Assembly: GCF_018403325.1 (NCBI RefSeq)
Contig: NZ_BOSL01000027.1
Span: forward strand, 1 to 37,812
Direction: 5' to 3'
Source: Paenibacillus vini
GTDB taxonomy: Bacteria; Bacillota; Bacilli; Paenibacillales; Paenibacillaceae
DNA length: 37,812 nucleotides
Positions 17,178 through 25,462 of the stretch are shown piece by piece. The notes beneath the pieces are model-generated. The model had not been told where the DNA came from. It worked only from the letters and a program-made list of their open reading frames with translations, and did no database searches. The stretch's first letter is position 1; each line of letters starts with the position of its first letter. A program made the position numbers and the translations under genes.

Positions 17178-18008
17178 ATGAGAAAATGGGGTATCTTAAT
17201 TGTAGCGTTAATTATGGTAACAAGCGTGCTTGCCGCTTGCGGACAAAATAAAAACAATGCGGGCGGAAACACTCCGGCTAATGAAAGCCAGGGATCGGCC
17301 AATACCGGTACGGCTTCCAAAAAGCTGATCGTAGGATTGAGCGCGGATTTCCCGCCTTATGAATTTAAAATCAAAAATGAGAATGGAGACAATGAAATCG
17401 TCGGTTTCGATGTTGAGATCGCCAAGGAAATCGCGAAGGATCTTGGAGCCGAAGTGGAATTCAAGGATATGCTTTTCGACTCCCTGCTGAATGAATTGGA
17501 CAGCGGCCGTGTGGACCTAGTCATTTCGGGTCTCAGCCCGAAACCGGAACGTGCGAAGCAAGTCGACTTGTCCCAGATTTATTATAAAGCGGAGCAGTCG
17601 GTCGTATCCGTGACTAAGGACAAAGATAAATACAACACGATGGAATCGTTAGAAGGCCTTAAGATTGGCGTACAAAAGGGCTCCATTCAAGAAGACATTG
17701 CCAAGACGATCACAGGCGCTAAACTGACTTCTCTTGGAAAAATAAACGATATCATTATGCAGCTGAAATCGGGACGTGTTGATGTGGCGATTATCGAAGG
17801 CCCTGTGGCCGAATCGTTCGTCAAGAACGTAGAAGGCATCAGCATTACGGACGCCAAACCGGTAACCGAGGACGAAGGCTATGTCGTCGGCGTGAAGAAA
17901 GGCAACAAGGAAATGCTTGACCAGGTCAACGCCACATTGGATCGTCTGATCGGAGACGGTTCGATCGATAAGTTCGTTACCGAAGCAAGCGCACTTGCTG
18001 AAAAATAA
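17178..18008 (+). CDS. Amino-acid ABC transporter substrate-binding lipoprotein
   Basis: The 276-residue product has a lipoprotein signal with lipobox VLAAC (Cys21), then a low-complexity Asn/Gly/Ser linker. The family-3 solute-binding fold follows: LIVGLSADFPPYEFK, GFDVEIAKEIAKDLGAEVEF and RVDLVISGLSPKPERAKQVDLS, the signature of polar amino-acid (Gln, Arg, Cys, His type) binding proteins. ATG at 17178 is chosen, with GGGAGAGAG just upstream; an earlier in-frame start would add 13 residues without a ribosome site. The permease and ATPase genes follow. The specific ligand cannot be assigned. Confidence 0.92.
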   Translation: MRKWGILIVALIMVTSVLAACGQNKNNAGGNTPANESQGSANTGTASKKLIVGLSADFPPYEFKIKNENGDNEIVGFDVEIAKEIAKDLGAEVEFKDMLFDSLLNELDSGRVDLVISGLSPKPERAKQVDLSQIYYKAEQSVVSVTKDKDKYNTMESLEGLKIGVQKGSIQEDIAKTITGAKLTSLGKINDIIMQLKSGRVDVAIIEGPVAESFVKNVEGISITDAKPVTEDEGYVVGVKKGNKEMLDQVNATLDRLIGDGSIDKFVTEASALAEK

Positions 18009-18023
18009 CCGGGGACCGATTTG

Positions 18024-18063
18024 CAGAAAATAGCGGAGCCTATTCGCTATTTTCTGTTTTTTT
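18024..18063 (+). terminator. Intercistronic hairpin with T-run after the binding-protein gene
   Basis: CAGAAAATAGCG pairs with CGCTATTTTCTG around a 9-base loop and is followed by seven T. It lies inside the operon, so partial termination here would give more binding protein than permease and ATPase. Confidence 0.85.
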
Positions 18064-18103
18064 GTCAAGGCTTTTGAGGTAAAATAGGAGGAATGATTGG
18101 GAC

Positions 18104-18766
18104 ATGGAGCTTTTTACAATGTTTTGGGAGTACCGCAGCTATTTTTTGACCGGTCTGCAGTATACGCTGCTGCTGGCGGCCCTGGGGGTTCTTTGCGGTT
18201 TTATTTTGGGCCTGCTTGTTACGCTTTTGCGGATGGCCCCGTGGAGAATTGTCCGGTTTATCGGCCATGCGTGGGTTGAATTTTTACGGGGAACGCCGAT
18301 GTTGGTCCAGCTCTTAATAATTCATTACGGTTTTTCGACGGCGTTCAATATCAACTTCTCCCCGATTGAATCCGGAGCGATCACGCTTTCGATCAATAGC
18401 TCGGCCTACCTTGCGGAAATATTCCGTGCCGGAATCCAGGGCGTAGACCGGGGGCAAGGAGAAGCAGCTCGGTCCCTAGGCATGAATCGCTGGATGTCCT
18501 TGCGTTTTATCATTATTCCGCAGGCGATCAAGTCGGTACTGCCCGCAATCGGGAATGAGTTTATAACGATTATCAAGGAATCTTCGATCGTTTCCTTTAT
18601 CGGTATAACGGAGCTGATGTTCCAGTCCGGTGCAGTAGTCACGATCACTTATGACGGCATGACGCCGTATCTGATCGTAGCGGTTATGTACTTTATTCTG
18701 ACATTCACACTGTCCCGTATTTTGGGTCTGTTCGAAAGGAAGTTGAAAGCCAGTGATCACCGTTAA
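18104..18766 (+). CDS. Amino-acid ABC transporter permease (HisM/GlnP type)
   Basis: The 220-residue membrane protein has about five hydrophobic segments. The family loop that contacts the ATPase is [34 protein letters not shown] (EAA motif). The N-terminal [17 protein letters not shown] and [12 protein letters not shown] blocks are typical of His/Glu/Gln-type permeases. The ATG follows AGGAGGAATGATTGGGAC. The ATPase gene starts 14 bp before its stop, so the two are cotranslated. The single permease probably forms a homodimer, as no second permease gene is present. Confidence 0.93.
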   Translation: MELFTMFWEYRSYFLTGLQYTLLLAALGVLCGFILGLLVTLLRMAPWRIVRFIGHAWVEFLRGTPMLVQLLIIHYGFSTAFNINFSPIESGAITLSINSSAYLAEIFRAGIQGVDRGQGEAARSLGMNRWMSLRFIIIPQAIKSVLPAIGNEFITIIKESSIVSFIGITELMFQSGAVVTITYDGMTPYLIVAVMYFILTFTLSRILGLFERKLKASDHR

Positions 18767-19475
18767 AAATTTGCATAAAAAGTTTGGCCAGCTTCACATT
18801 TTGAAGGGGATCGACCTGGAAATCGCCAAAGGCGAGGTAGTTGTCGTTATTGGCCCCAGCGGCTCGGGGAAGAGTACCTTTCTCCGCTGCTTGAATCTTT
18901 TGGAAGAACCGACCGAGGGCGAGATCACGTTCGAAGGGGAATCCATTACCGGCAAACGCCACAATATCAACAAAACCCGTGAAAAGATGGGTATGGTGTT
19001 CCAGCAGTTTAATTTGTTTCCACATAAAAATGTAATCGATAATATCACTATGGCTCCCATCCGCGTAAAAAAAATCGAGAAGAACAAAGCGGAAGCTTTG
19101 GCCATGGACCTGCTGCGCACGGTCGGACTGGAAGACAAGCGGGACGCTTATCCTTCCCAGTTGTCGGGCGGACAGAAGCAGCGGATCGCGATTGCCCGCG
19201 CGCTCGCTATGGAACCGCATGTCATGCTGTTCGACGAGCCGACCTCCGCGCTTGATCCGGAGATGGTCGGAGAGGTGCTTGACGTGATGAAGAACCTTGC
19301 CGACAAGGGGATGACGATGGTCATCGTCACGCATGAAATGGGCTTTGCCCGTGAAGTAGGGGACCGGATTCTGTTTATGGATCAGGGTATCATTATGGAG
19401 CAAGGGACTCCGCAGGAAGTCTTCGGCTCGCCGAAGAATCAGCGGACCAAGGATTTTCTCAGTAAAGTGCTGTAG
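18753..19475 (+). CDS. Amino-acid ABC transporter ATP-binding protein (GlnQ type)
   Basis: The 240-residue ATPase has Walker [10 protein letters not shown] (about 32-40), Q-loop [11 protein letters not shown], signature [15 protein letters not shown], Walker [15 protein letters not shown] and switch VTHEMGFA. These match the polar amino-acid importer ATPases (GlnQ, HisP, ArtP). The start is GTG, 14 bp inside the permease gene, with AAAGGAAG upstream. A strong terminator ends the operon. Confidence 0.95.
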   Translation: MITVKNLHKKFGQLHILKGIDLEIAKGEVVVVIGPSGSGKSTFLRCLNLLEEPTEGEITFEGESITGKRHNINKTREKMGMVFQQFNLFPHKNVIDNITMAPIRVKKIEKNKAEALAMDLLRTVGLEDKRDAYPSQLSGGQKQRIAIARALAMEPHVMLFDEPTSALDPEMVGEVLDVMKNLADKGMTMVIVTHEMGFAREVGDRILFMDQGIIMEQGTPQEVFGSPKNQRTKDFLSKVL

Positions 19476-19496
19476 CTTAACTCTATAACATAAACG

Positions 19497-19528
19497 AAAC
19501 CGCCGGAGAACGCTCCGGCGGTTTTTTT
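19497..19528 (+). terminator. Terminator of the amino-acid ABC operon
   Basis: AAACCGCCGGAG pairs perfectly with CTCCGGCGGTTT around an AACG loop, followed by a T-run. Confidence 0.95.
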
Positions 19529-19640
19529 GAATTCTAACGCTTTTACAGAATTGTAATTACATCATCGGTGAGAATATTGCGATCTAAGGCTACTTTAGGC
19601 TGCATGGAAACATTTGCTTGCCCTATTGGTTACAAAATTG

Positions 19641-19649
19641 TGATATATT
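19641..19649 (+). promoter_or_regulatory. Extended -10 element ahead of the c-di-AMP riboswitch
   Basis: TG-A-TATATT has the extended -10 form. No good -35 is visible at the usual distance. It would start transcription just before the riboswitch. Confidence 0.4.
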
Positions 19650-19654
19650 GATTA

Positions 19655-19812
19655 GGCCAAAACCTGCCAGTGCAGGTGCGGGGGACGATTTTCCGATTAG
19701 CTGCCAACCGTCAAATGACGAGAACACGCTATCTTGGGGTGAAGCGAAGTAAATGCGCAGGGGCCTATCCTTTTTTCCCTAACCCGACAACTAACTCCGC
19801 AGGCGATAGTAG
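19655..19812 (+). ncRNA. c-di-AMP riboswitch (ydaO/yuaA type)
   Basis: Conserved blocks of the ydaO-yuaA class appear in order: GTGCGGGGGAC (about 19676-19686), CTTGGGGTGAAGCG (about 19733-19746), then CCGACAACTAACTCCGCAGGCG near the 3' end (the family has CCGACAGCTAACCTCGTAGGCG; shown here across 19783-19804). The class binds cyclic di-AMP and usually lowers expression of cell-wall hydrolase and potassium-transport genes. The gene begins 12 bases later, with its AAGGAGG immediately after the aptamer. No T-run terminator lies between, so control may act on translation or through an overlapping structure (inference). Limits are approximate. Confidence 0.86.
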
Positions 19813-19824
19813 AAGGAGGACAAC

Positions 19825-20514
19825 ATGAATAAGCATACTAAATTAGCACGTGCCGTTAAAGCGACAATTATTGCAGTTGGATTGGCAGGAGCTTTGCAGT
19901 CGGTACCTGTCCATGCGGACTCGATACATAAAGCGAAGGAAGGAGACACCTTTTTCCTTTTGGCAAAACAATACGGCGTGGATATGAACAAGCTGATCAC
20001 AGCGAATCCGTCTATCAAAGCATCGAATATTTACGGCGGTCTGGATATCGTAATTCCTGGAGAAGGATCCAAAGCCCTTATGTCAACAGCTTCTGCAAGC
20101 GCAAAGGAAAACATAATCCCTCAGCCGTTGTCTGCCGTAAAGGTCTCAAGTGCGGATAAGACCGTAGAGGCTTGGGGTAAGAATTTCTCTTACTCCAAAA
20201 CCGTGGAGGTTAAGGCTACGGCATATTCTTCCGCAGCGAGCGAGAACGGGAAGTGGGGAGCCGTTGATTACTTCGGCAAGCCGTTGGAGTTGGGGACAAT
20301 CGCCGTGGACCCGAAAGTCATTCCTATGGGCACTAAAGTGCTTGTTACGGGACACAGCCATTCCAATCTGCCGAAAAGCGCCTTCGTTGCAACAGCAACC
20401 GATCAGGGCAGCGCGATCAAAGGAAACCGCATTGATATTTTCATTCCGGGCAGTCCACAAACTGTTAATGAGTTCGGATTTCAGAACGTTAAACTGTATA
20501 TTCTAGATAAATAA
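19825..20514 (+). CDS. Secreted LysM-3D domain protein (YocH-like cell-wall hydrolase)
   Basis: The 229-residue product has a signal peptide with cleavage near VPVHADS (about 31). One LysM peptidoglycan-binding domain follows (about 34-76, KAKEGDTFFLLAKQYGVDMNKLITANPSI). The C-terminal 3D domain (about 125-229) has the three conserved Asp motifs: IAVDPKVIPMGT, ATDQGSAIKG and RIDIFIPG. Such domains occur in MltA-like and YocH-type muralytic proteins. The ATG follows GAAGGAGGACAAC. Control by the c-di-AMP riboswitch fits a role in wall turnover under osmotic stress. Confidence 0.9.
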   Translation: MNKHTKLARAVKATIIAVGLAGALQSVPVHADSIHKAKEGDTFFLLAKQYGVDMNKLITANPSIKASNIYGGLDIVIPGEGSKALMSTASASAKENIIPQPLSAVKVSSADKTVEAWGKNFSYSKTVEVKATAYSSAASENGKWGAVDYFGKPLELGTIAVDPKVIPMGTKVLVTGHSHSNLPKSAFVATATDQGSAIKGNRIDIFIPGSPQTVNEFGFQNVKLYILDK

Positions 20515-20523
20515 TTGAATGCG

Positions 20524-20549
20524 GCAGCTCCCAAGGGAGCTGCTTTTTT
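20524..20549 (+). terminator. Terminator after the LysM-3D gene
   Basis: GCAGCTCCC pairs with GGGAGCTGC around an AA loop, followed by six T. Confidence 0.93.
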
Positions 20550-20564
20550 AATTCCTACTCTCCG

Positions 20565-21392
20565 TTATTTGTACTTCTTCGTTTGGAGAAGCTCGGGAAG
20601 AGTCACAAAGTGATAACCTTTTGCTTTCAACGTCTGAATGATCTCAGGCAGCGCCTGAATCGTTCCGGATAAATCCGACCCCGTTCCCCCTCCGGCATGC
20701 TGCAATACAATAGAACCCGGGCCAGCGGCCTTGAGTACGTTCTGTTTCACCTTTTCTGAATCAAGCCCTTTCCAATCTAGCGAGTCGACATTCCAGTTCA
20801 CGATAATATAACCGCTTTTCTTGGCCCACTTAACCTGTTCCTCGTTAATTTCACCATATGGCGGGCGTATCAACTTGGGCCGATAACCAACGAGATTAGC
20901 TATAATATTCTCGGTTCGCAAAATTTCGTTTTGAAACTGACTTCGCGAGCGGTTTTTGAACAAAGCATGGCTAAAGGAATGGTTGCCGATGATGTGGCCG
21001 TCCCGGTGAATGGCCCTCAGCAGCTCCGGATGCTTCTTCGCCCGATGCCCAACGACGAAAAAAGTCGCTTTGACTCCTTCCTTGCGAAGTGCAGCCAGTA
21101 CCTGGGGCGTAAACCGTGGATCGGGCACATCGTCAAAGGTCAGGGCGATCTGTTTCACTTCGGGACCGCGGAATTTAAAAGTTTCGGAATATTTCCGCCG
21201 AAGCTCTCCCAGATTTAAGGGCTTTGCAGAAGCAGGTGTGGTATCCAATGAATCAGTATCCTCTGTTAAGGGACCTTTCGTATGAAACGCCTTGGAGGTA
21301 TCGGGGAATAAGCAGAGGATACAACAAAACAAAGCCGTCATGAAGGCGCAGGTTAGAGCGGCGATCATCCGCCGTTTAGTCGATCTAGACAT
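20565..21392 (-). CDS. Polysaccharide deacetylase (CE4, NodB domain)
   Basis: The 275-residue product has an N-terminal membrane or signal segment (about 8-29, Cys-containing, no clear cleavage site). The NodB domain starts near residue 80. Metal and catalytic motif 1 is TFDDVPDPRFT (D87, D88; a Val replaces the usual Gly of TFDDGP). Motif 2 is HSFSH (H138, H142) and motif 3 is RPPYGE. WNVDSLDW and IVLQHAGGG complete the set. It should remove N-acetyl groups from an extracellular glycan, probably peptidoglycan. Its ribosome site is AAGGAGAGG. It converges on the LysM-3D gene and is divergent from pyrK. Confidence 0.9.
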   Translation of the reverse strand: MSRSTKRRMIAALTCAFMTALFCCILCLFPDTSKAFHTKGPLTEDTDSLDTTPASAKPLNLGELRRKYSETFKFRGPEVKQIALTFDDVPDPRFTPQVLAALRKEGVKATFFVVGHRAKKHPELLRAIHRDGHIIGNHSFSHALFKNRSRSQFQNEILRTENIIANLVGYRPKLIRPPYGEINEEQVKWAKKSGYIIVNWNVDSLDWKGLDSEKVKQNVLKAAGPGSIVLQHAGGGTGSDLSGTIQALPEIIQTLKAKGYHFVTLPELLQTKKYK

Positions 21393-21474
21393 AGCAATTC
21401 CTCTCCTTTTACCCGGAAACCGTATTATAAATTGGTATGCCCAGGAAATTGGCTAATTATGTGTATTGTGTAAA

Positions 21475-21490
21475 TGTGAGGTTTATCACA
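21475..21490. promoter_or_regulatory. Perfect FNR/CRP-type box (TGTGA-N6-TCACA)
   Basis: TGTGAGGTTTATCACA matches the Crp/Fnr-family consensus at all ten specified positions. It lies between the divergent deacetylase (start 21392) and pyrK (start 21575). A minus-strand TATAAT at 21430-21425 and a plus-strand TAATAT at 21518-21523 are both possible -10 elements, so which gene it controls is open. Confidence 0.6.
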
Positions 21491-21574
21491 GACTCGGATA
21501 GCTGAAAAATTGCATCTTAATATGAAGCAAGGAGCAGCAAACAAAGTGGCGTTATTCGGGAAGGAGAGAGAATT

Positions 21575-22270
21575 TTGTCGGAAGTATTGGCTAATGAGCA
21601 GGTAGCAGAAGGCGTTTATCGACTCGCCGTGGCGGGACAATTCGCCGGAACAATGGGTCAATTTTACATGCTGCGGGCATGGGATCGCTATCCTCTGCTT
21701 TCCAGACCGCTAAGCATTTTTAACGTAACCGCGGAATACGTGGAATTTCTATATTTAGTGGCCGGAGAAGGAACGGAAATGTTCTCTAAGTTGAGAAAAG
21801 GGGATTCTATCTCGTTGGAGGGCCCGCTGGGCAACGGTTTTTCGAGACCTTCAGGGAAGACGGCGTTTGTTGGTGGAGGTATCGGTATTGCTCCGTTTTA
21901 TTATGCCTTAGGGCAAATTCCTGATGCAGACGTATATTTGGGCTTCAGCAGAGAGGCTTACATGGTGGATGAGTTCCGGGCCGGAACCACGGGACAAGTG
22001 GTAGTGAACGTGGGCGGAATTATTTTGGATGAGGTAGATTTTAATGCTTATGACACGATCATTGCCTGCGGTCCACACAAGATGCTGGAAGCCGTGCAAC
22101 GGAAGCAGGCTGATTCCGGCACAAAGGCGGAGGTTTATGTGTCGCTTGAGAATCGGATGGCGTGCGGGATCGGGGCCTGTCTCGTATGCAGTGTCCAGTG
22201 CCGAGATGGACGAAAAAAGGCCTGCGCGGACGGACCTGTGTTTCGTGCGGAAGAGGTGGTGTTTGCATGA
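21575..22270 (+). CDS. pyrK: Dihydroorotate dehydrogenase electron-transfer subunit
   Basis: The 231-residue iron-sulfur flavoprotein passes electrons from PyrD (class 1B) to NAD+. The FAD-binding motif is RPLSIF (44-49). [13 protein letters not shown] (100-112) starts the NAD-binding part. The C-terminal [2Fe-2S] ligands are C197, C202, C205 and C217 (CGIGACLVC...CADGPVF). It is about 25 residues shorter than Bacillus PyrK. The start is TTG with AAGGAGAGAG upstream. pyrD starts over its stop (ATGA). No other pyr genes are in the window. Confidence 0.9.
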   Translation: MSEVLANEQVAEGVYRLAVAGQFAGTMGQFYMLRAWDRYPLLSRPLSIFNVTAEYVEFLYLVAGEGTEMFSKLRKGDSISLEGPLGNGFSRPSGKTAFVGGGIGIAPFYYALGQIPDADVYLGFSREAYMVDEFRAGTTGQVVVNVGGIILDEVDFNAYDTIIACGPHKMLEAVQRKQADSGTKAEVYVSLENRMACGIGACLVCSVQCRDGRKKACADGPVFRAEEVVFA

Positions 22271-23199
22271 TGGACATGTCCTGCAATATTGCTGGAGTTC
22301 ACTTCAAAAACCCGGTCGTAATGGCCTCGGGAACGTTCGGATTCGGTAAGGAGTACGGCAATTATTACGATTTGAACCTCTTAGGAGGCATTTCCGGAAA
22401 AGGGTTGACCCTTCACCCGAAGGAAGGAAACTCGGGAATACGCGTGTATGAAACTGCGTCAGGGCTGCTGAACAGTGTGGGACTTGAAAATCCGGGAATT
22501 CCAATGTTCTTGCGCGAGGAATGCCCAAGATGGGAAGGCTTGGATACGGCGCGAATTGTCAATTTGGGCGGTAATACACTTCAGGATTATGTTGATGGCG
22601 CACTGATGATCGAGCAGGATGAAGCTGCAAGACGAAGAGAAGGACGTTCGGCCATCGATATGATCGAACTGAATATTTCCTGTCCGAATGTTAAGGCCGG
22701 AGGAATGGCTTACGGAATCAAGACAGAGACGGCCAGGGAGGTTGTACGGGAAATCCGTGCGGTTACTTCGCTGCCGCTTGTCGTCAAACTTTCCCCGAAT
22801 GCCGAGGATATCGTCGGAATGGCAGTGATGTGCGAAACGGAGGGAGCGGATGGTATATCGCTGGTCAATACGTTCTCAGCCATGAAAATCGATATCCGTA
22901 ACCGCCGAAGCGTATTTGACAACCTGTATGCAGGTTTATCGGGCCCAGCCATCAAACCGATCGCTCTCCGGATGGTACATCAAGTCAGCCGCGCGGTCAG
23001 CATTCCCGTCATGGGCATGGGCGGAATATCGAGTGCGGAAGATATCGTTGAATTTATTATGGCCGGAGCCGCCGTGATTCAAGTGGGCACGTTTAACTTT
23101 ATAAATTTGAGAGCAGGCAAGGAGCTTATCGAAGGCCTTGAGCAATTTATGATGGAGCAAAAGGTAAACAGCTTGGACGAAATTCGCGGCATCCTTTAG
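22267..23199 (+). CDS. pyrD: Dihydroorotate dehydrogenase, catalytic subunit, class 1B
   Basis: The 311 residues equal the Bacillus PyrD length. It oxidises dihydroorotate to orotate in pyrimidine synthesis, using FMN and, with PyrK, NAD+. Motifs are [26 protein letters not shown] and the catalytic C139 in [13 protein letters not shown], then VVKLSPN (K174) and [29 protein letters not shown] for FMN phosphate. ATG at 22267 overlaps the pyrK stop; an upstream in-frame ATG at 22162 would lie deep in pyrK and add non-family residues. It may be the only copy or a second copy; the window cannot tell. Confidence 0.93.
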   Translation: MMDMSCNIAGVHFKNPVVMASGTFGFGKEYGNYYDLNLLGGISGKGLTLHPKEGNSGIRVYETASGLLNSVGLENPGIPMFLREECPRWEGLDTARIVNLGGNTLQDYVDGALMIEQDEAARRREGRSAIDMIELNISCPNVKAGGMAYGIKTETAREVVREIRAVTSLPLVVKLSPNAEDIVGMAVMCETEGADGISLVNTFSAMKIDIRNRRSVFDNLYAGLSGPAIKPIALRMVHQVSRAVSIPVMGMGGISSAEDIVEFIMAGAAVIQVGTFNFINLRAGKELIEGLEQFMMEQKVNSLDEIRGIL

Positions 23200-23234
23200 A
23201 ATAGATAGAAGGTAATGCTAAGGAGGTCTCGGTA

Positions 23235-23576
23235 ATGCACAGCTTTGACGATATCAACCTGCAGGCAATTCCCGCCGGGCGGGATTTATTATTGATGATA
23301 ACTGGGGGAGAAGCTCATATCGGCGCGGCTTCCACCGCTTATGCAGAGGGCGAGGGAATCCAGGTTCAGACAACCGCGGTTCCGGGTCACAAGGAGCATG
23401 TTTTGACAGCGGGTATGGCCAAACGGGCTGCAAAGGTGCTTGATCGTACGGTTACCGTGGTGATGGGCATTCATTACGACGATTTAAACAGAGAGGAAAT
23501 AAACCGGATTTCGGAAATCACGGAGGCTCTCTTGGAACAATGGTTAGAGCAAGCTAGAACGGAGGAATCCAGGTGA
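23235..23576 (+). CDS. Small protein, possibly LpdD-like (prenylated-flavin chaperone-like domain)
   Basis: The product has 113 residues and is soluble. The block RDLLLMITGGEAHIGAAST (about 15-33) and later VPGHKEHVLTAGMAKRAAKVLDRTVTVVMGIHYDDL resemble the LpdD-like family, linked to UbiD-type decarboxylases that use prenylated FMN. I recall this family from annotation, not from a search, and no UbiD or UbiX gene is present here. It starts with ATG after AAGGAGGTC, 35 bp after pyrD, and overlaps moeA by four bases, so it belongs to the operon. Its role with pyrD or moco genes is unknown. Confidence 0.55.
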   Translation: MHSFDDINLQAIPAGRDLLLMITGGEAHIGAASTAYAEGEGIQVQTTAVPGHKEHVLTAGMAKRAAKVLDRTVTVVMGIHYDDLNREEINRISEITEALLEQWLEQARTEESR

Positions 23577-24850
23577 ATACATCCTTTTCGGACGGAAAAG
23601 AAGAAAAATTCAAAAGAAAGGCGATCTCGGTCAAGGAAGGGCAAACGAGAATTTTATCTTATGTACGCCGCTCTGAGACGGAGCGAGTACCCCTGCCTGA
23701 AGCGCAAGGGCGCATTCTTGCCGAGGACGTCCTGGCCCCGCATCCATATCCGCATTTTCGCCGGTCCGGAATGGACGGTTTTGCCGTAATCAGCAGCGAT
23801 ACGCTCGGCTGCTCCGCAGAAACGCCGGTTTTTCTGGAAGTCGTGGACGAGATTCCTTGCGGAAGCTTGCCTTCGGTAGCTCTTGTTCCGGGAACGGTCT
23901 CGCGGATTATGACGGGCGCGAAGGTGCCTGATGAAGCCGATGCGGTAGTCATGTTCGAAATGACGGAATCCAGCGAGAGCCAGGGCAGAGCGTATATTCA
24001 GCTCAAAAGAGAGATTAAACCGGGCAGCAACGTTACGCCGGTCGGTTTGGAACTTCAAGAAGGCGAGCTCATTTTGGAAAAGGGGCGTCGCCTTTCCGCC
24101 GGGGAAATATCGGTCCTTGCCACGTTCGGCATTTATAACGTTCCGGTCGTTAAGCGGCCATCCGTCGCAATTTTCTCTACCGGATCTGAGCTCCTTGGTG
24201 TGGAGGAGCCGCTCCAGGACGGCCGAATCCGCAACAGCAATACGTACATGCTGGCCAGCCAAATCCGCGATGCAGGAGGAGAGCCGTTCATTCTCGAAGC
24301 GATTGCGGATGATTTGGGGACAGCCCGGCAAAAAGTGCAGGATGCATTTGAGCTTTATGATTTAGTGGTGACTACCGGAGGCGTTTCCGTCGGCGATTTC
24401 GATATTATGGCGGATCTGGTCGCAGGAGACGACGTGGAGATGCTGTTTAATAAGATCACGATGAGACCGGGCAGCGTTACGACCGCTGCGGTGAAGAACG
24501 GCAAACTGCTGTTCGCGCTCTCCGGAAATCCGGGTGCCTGCTTCGTTGGATTTGAATTATTTGTGCGGCCGGCGATCGGAACCATGCTCGGAATAGGTGA
24601 TCCGTTTCTGAAGGAGATTCAGGTTGAATTGGGCCGGGAATACGTTAAAGTCAACAATTTCACCCGTTTCGTCCGGGGACGACTGGAGCTGAAGGAGGGG
24701 CGGTTTGTGGCATTTCCGGCTGCTCTCGATGAGTCCAGCGTTATGATTACGATCAAGGATAGCGATGTCCTGATTGTCATACCACCATCAAGTCGTGGGG
24801 TTGCCGCCGGGGAAATGGTGTCCGTGTTGCAGCTTCCGGGGTCGCGATGA
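23573..24850 (+). CDS. moeA: Molybdopterin molybdenumtransferase
   Basis: The 425-residue enzyme inserts molybdenum into adenylated molybdopterin. Its family signatures are RRSGMDGFAV, MTGAKVPDEADAVVMFE, SVAIFSTGSEL and VVTTGGVSVGDFD, then FALSGNPGACFVGFELFVRP. The first ~20 residues are a non-conserved, lysine-rich extension. The start is GTG, overlapping the preceding stop, with GGAGGAAT upstream. mobB overlaps its end by four bases. Confidence 0.95.
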   Translation: MNTSFSDGKEEKFKRKAISVKEGQTRILSYVRRSETERVPLPEAQGRILAEDVLAPHPYPHFRRSGMDGFAVISSDTLGCSAETPVFLEVVDEIPCGSLPSVALVPGTVSRIMTGAKVPDEADAVVMFEMTESSESQGRAYIQLKREIKPGSNVTPVGLELQEGELILEKGRRLSAGEISVLATFGIYNVPVVKRPSVAIFSTGSELLGVEEPLQDGRIRNSNTYMLASQIRDAGGEPFILEAIADDLGTARQKVQDAFELYDLVVTTGGVSVGDFDIMADLVAGDDVEMLFNKITMRPGSVTTAAVKNGKLLFALSGNPGACFVGFELFVRPAIGTMLGIGDPFLKEIQVELGREYVKVNNFTRFVRGRLELKEGRFVAFPAALDESSVMITIKDSDVLIVIPPSSRGVAAGEMVSVLQLPGSR

Positions 24851-25389
24851 AGCAAGTAATTCAGATTTGCGGCTACAAAAACAGCGGGAAGACGACGCTG
24901 ATTGCCGGATTAGTGACTATTTTCAAGGGAATGGGTCTGCAAACGGCTGTCATCAAACATGATGTCCATGGTTTTGAAGGCGACGTGGAGGCAACAGACA
25001 CCTATAAGCTCCGCAAAGCAGGTGCGACGGCGACAGCCATCACATCGCCCTGGAGAACGGCTGTCGTAGAAGAGCGCGAGACTCCGCTTGCGGAACTGGT
25101 CGAACAGTTTCACTCCTATGACTTGATCCTCGTGGAAGGCTTCAAGCAAGCAGACTATCCCAAGCTTGTGATGCTTCATCAACCGGAAGATGTGGAACTA
25201 ATTACACAATTGAGCGGAATTGTCGCCTTGATTTGCCGCCGGGACGCAGGGATTGAGGCGTTGAGAGAGAGCGAGTCCAGCTTGGGATCGGATCCGCTAT
25301 TGCCGGAGGGAGTAGAGGTAGCTAGTTTCTCTGCCGATGAGCTGGAGCAAATTGCCGATTTCATCCTAAAACATGTCAAAGCGCAGTAA
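24847..25389 (+). CDS. mobB: Molybdopterin-guanine dinucleotide biosynthesis protein B
   Basis: The 180-residue GTPase-fold protein has a P-loop GYKNSGKTTL (9-18), then VIKHDVHGFEGD and TYKLRKAGA, the MobB family pattern, and DLILVEGFKQADYPKLVM as the Walker B region. It assists MobA in making the dinucleotide form of the cofactor; no mobA is in the window. It is the last gene of the operon and is followed by a terminator. Confidence 0.94.
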   Translation: MKQVIQICGYKNSGKTTLIAGLVTIFKGMGLQTAVIKHDVHGFEGDVEATDTYKLRKAGATATAITSPWRTAVVEERETPLAELVEQFHSYDLILVEGFKQADYPKLVMLHQPEDVELITQLSGIVALICRRDAGIEALRESESSLGSDPLLPEGVEVASFSADELEQIADFILKHVKAQ

Positions 25390-25398
25390 ACGTAAAAA

Positions 25399-25439
25399 GG
25401 TGGTTAGACGGAGCCGGACTCCGCTAAACCACTTTTTTT
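25399..25439. terminator. Bidirectional terminator between mobB and xerS
   Basis: GGTGGTTAGACGGAG and CTCCGCTAAACCAC form a stem with two mismatches around a 5-base loop. T-runs lie on both sides (seven T on plus, five on minus). Confidence 0.9.
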
Positions 25440-25462
25440 GTGTTAATATAATGGATCTTTGT

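Noticed and set aside
19541-19561. WalR box upstream of the LysM-3D gene (TGTAAT and TGTAAA)
   Set aside because: The half-sites have a wrong spacing and opposite or mixed orientation, and lie close to the previous operon's terminator.
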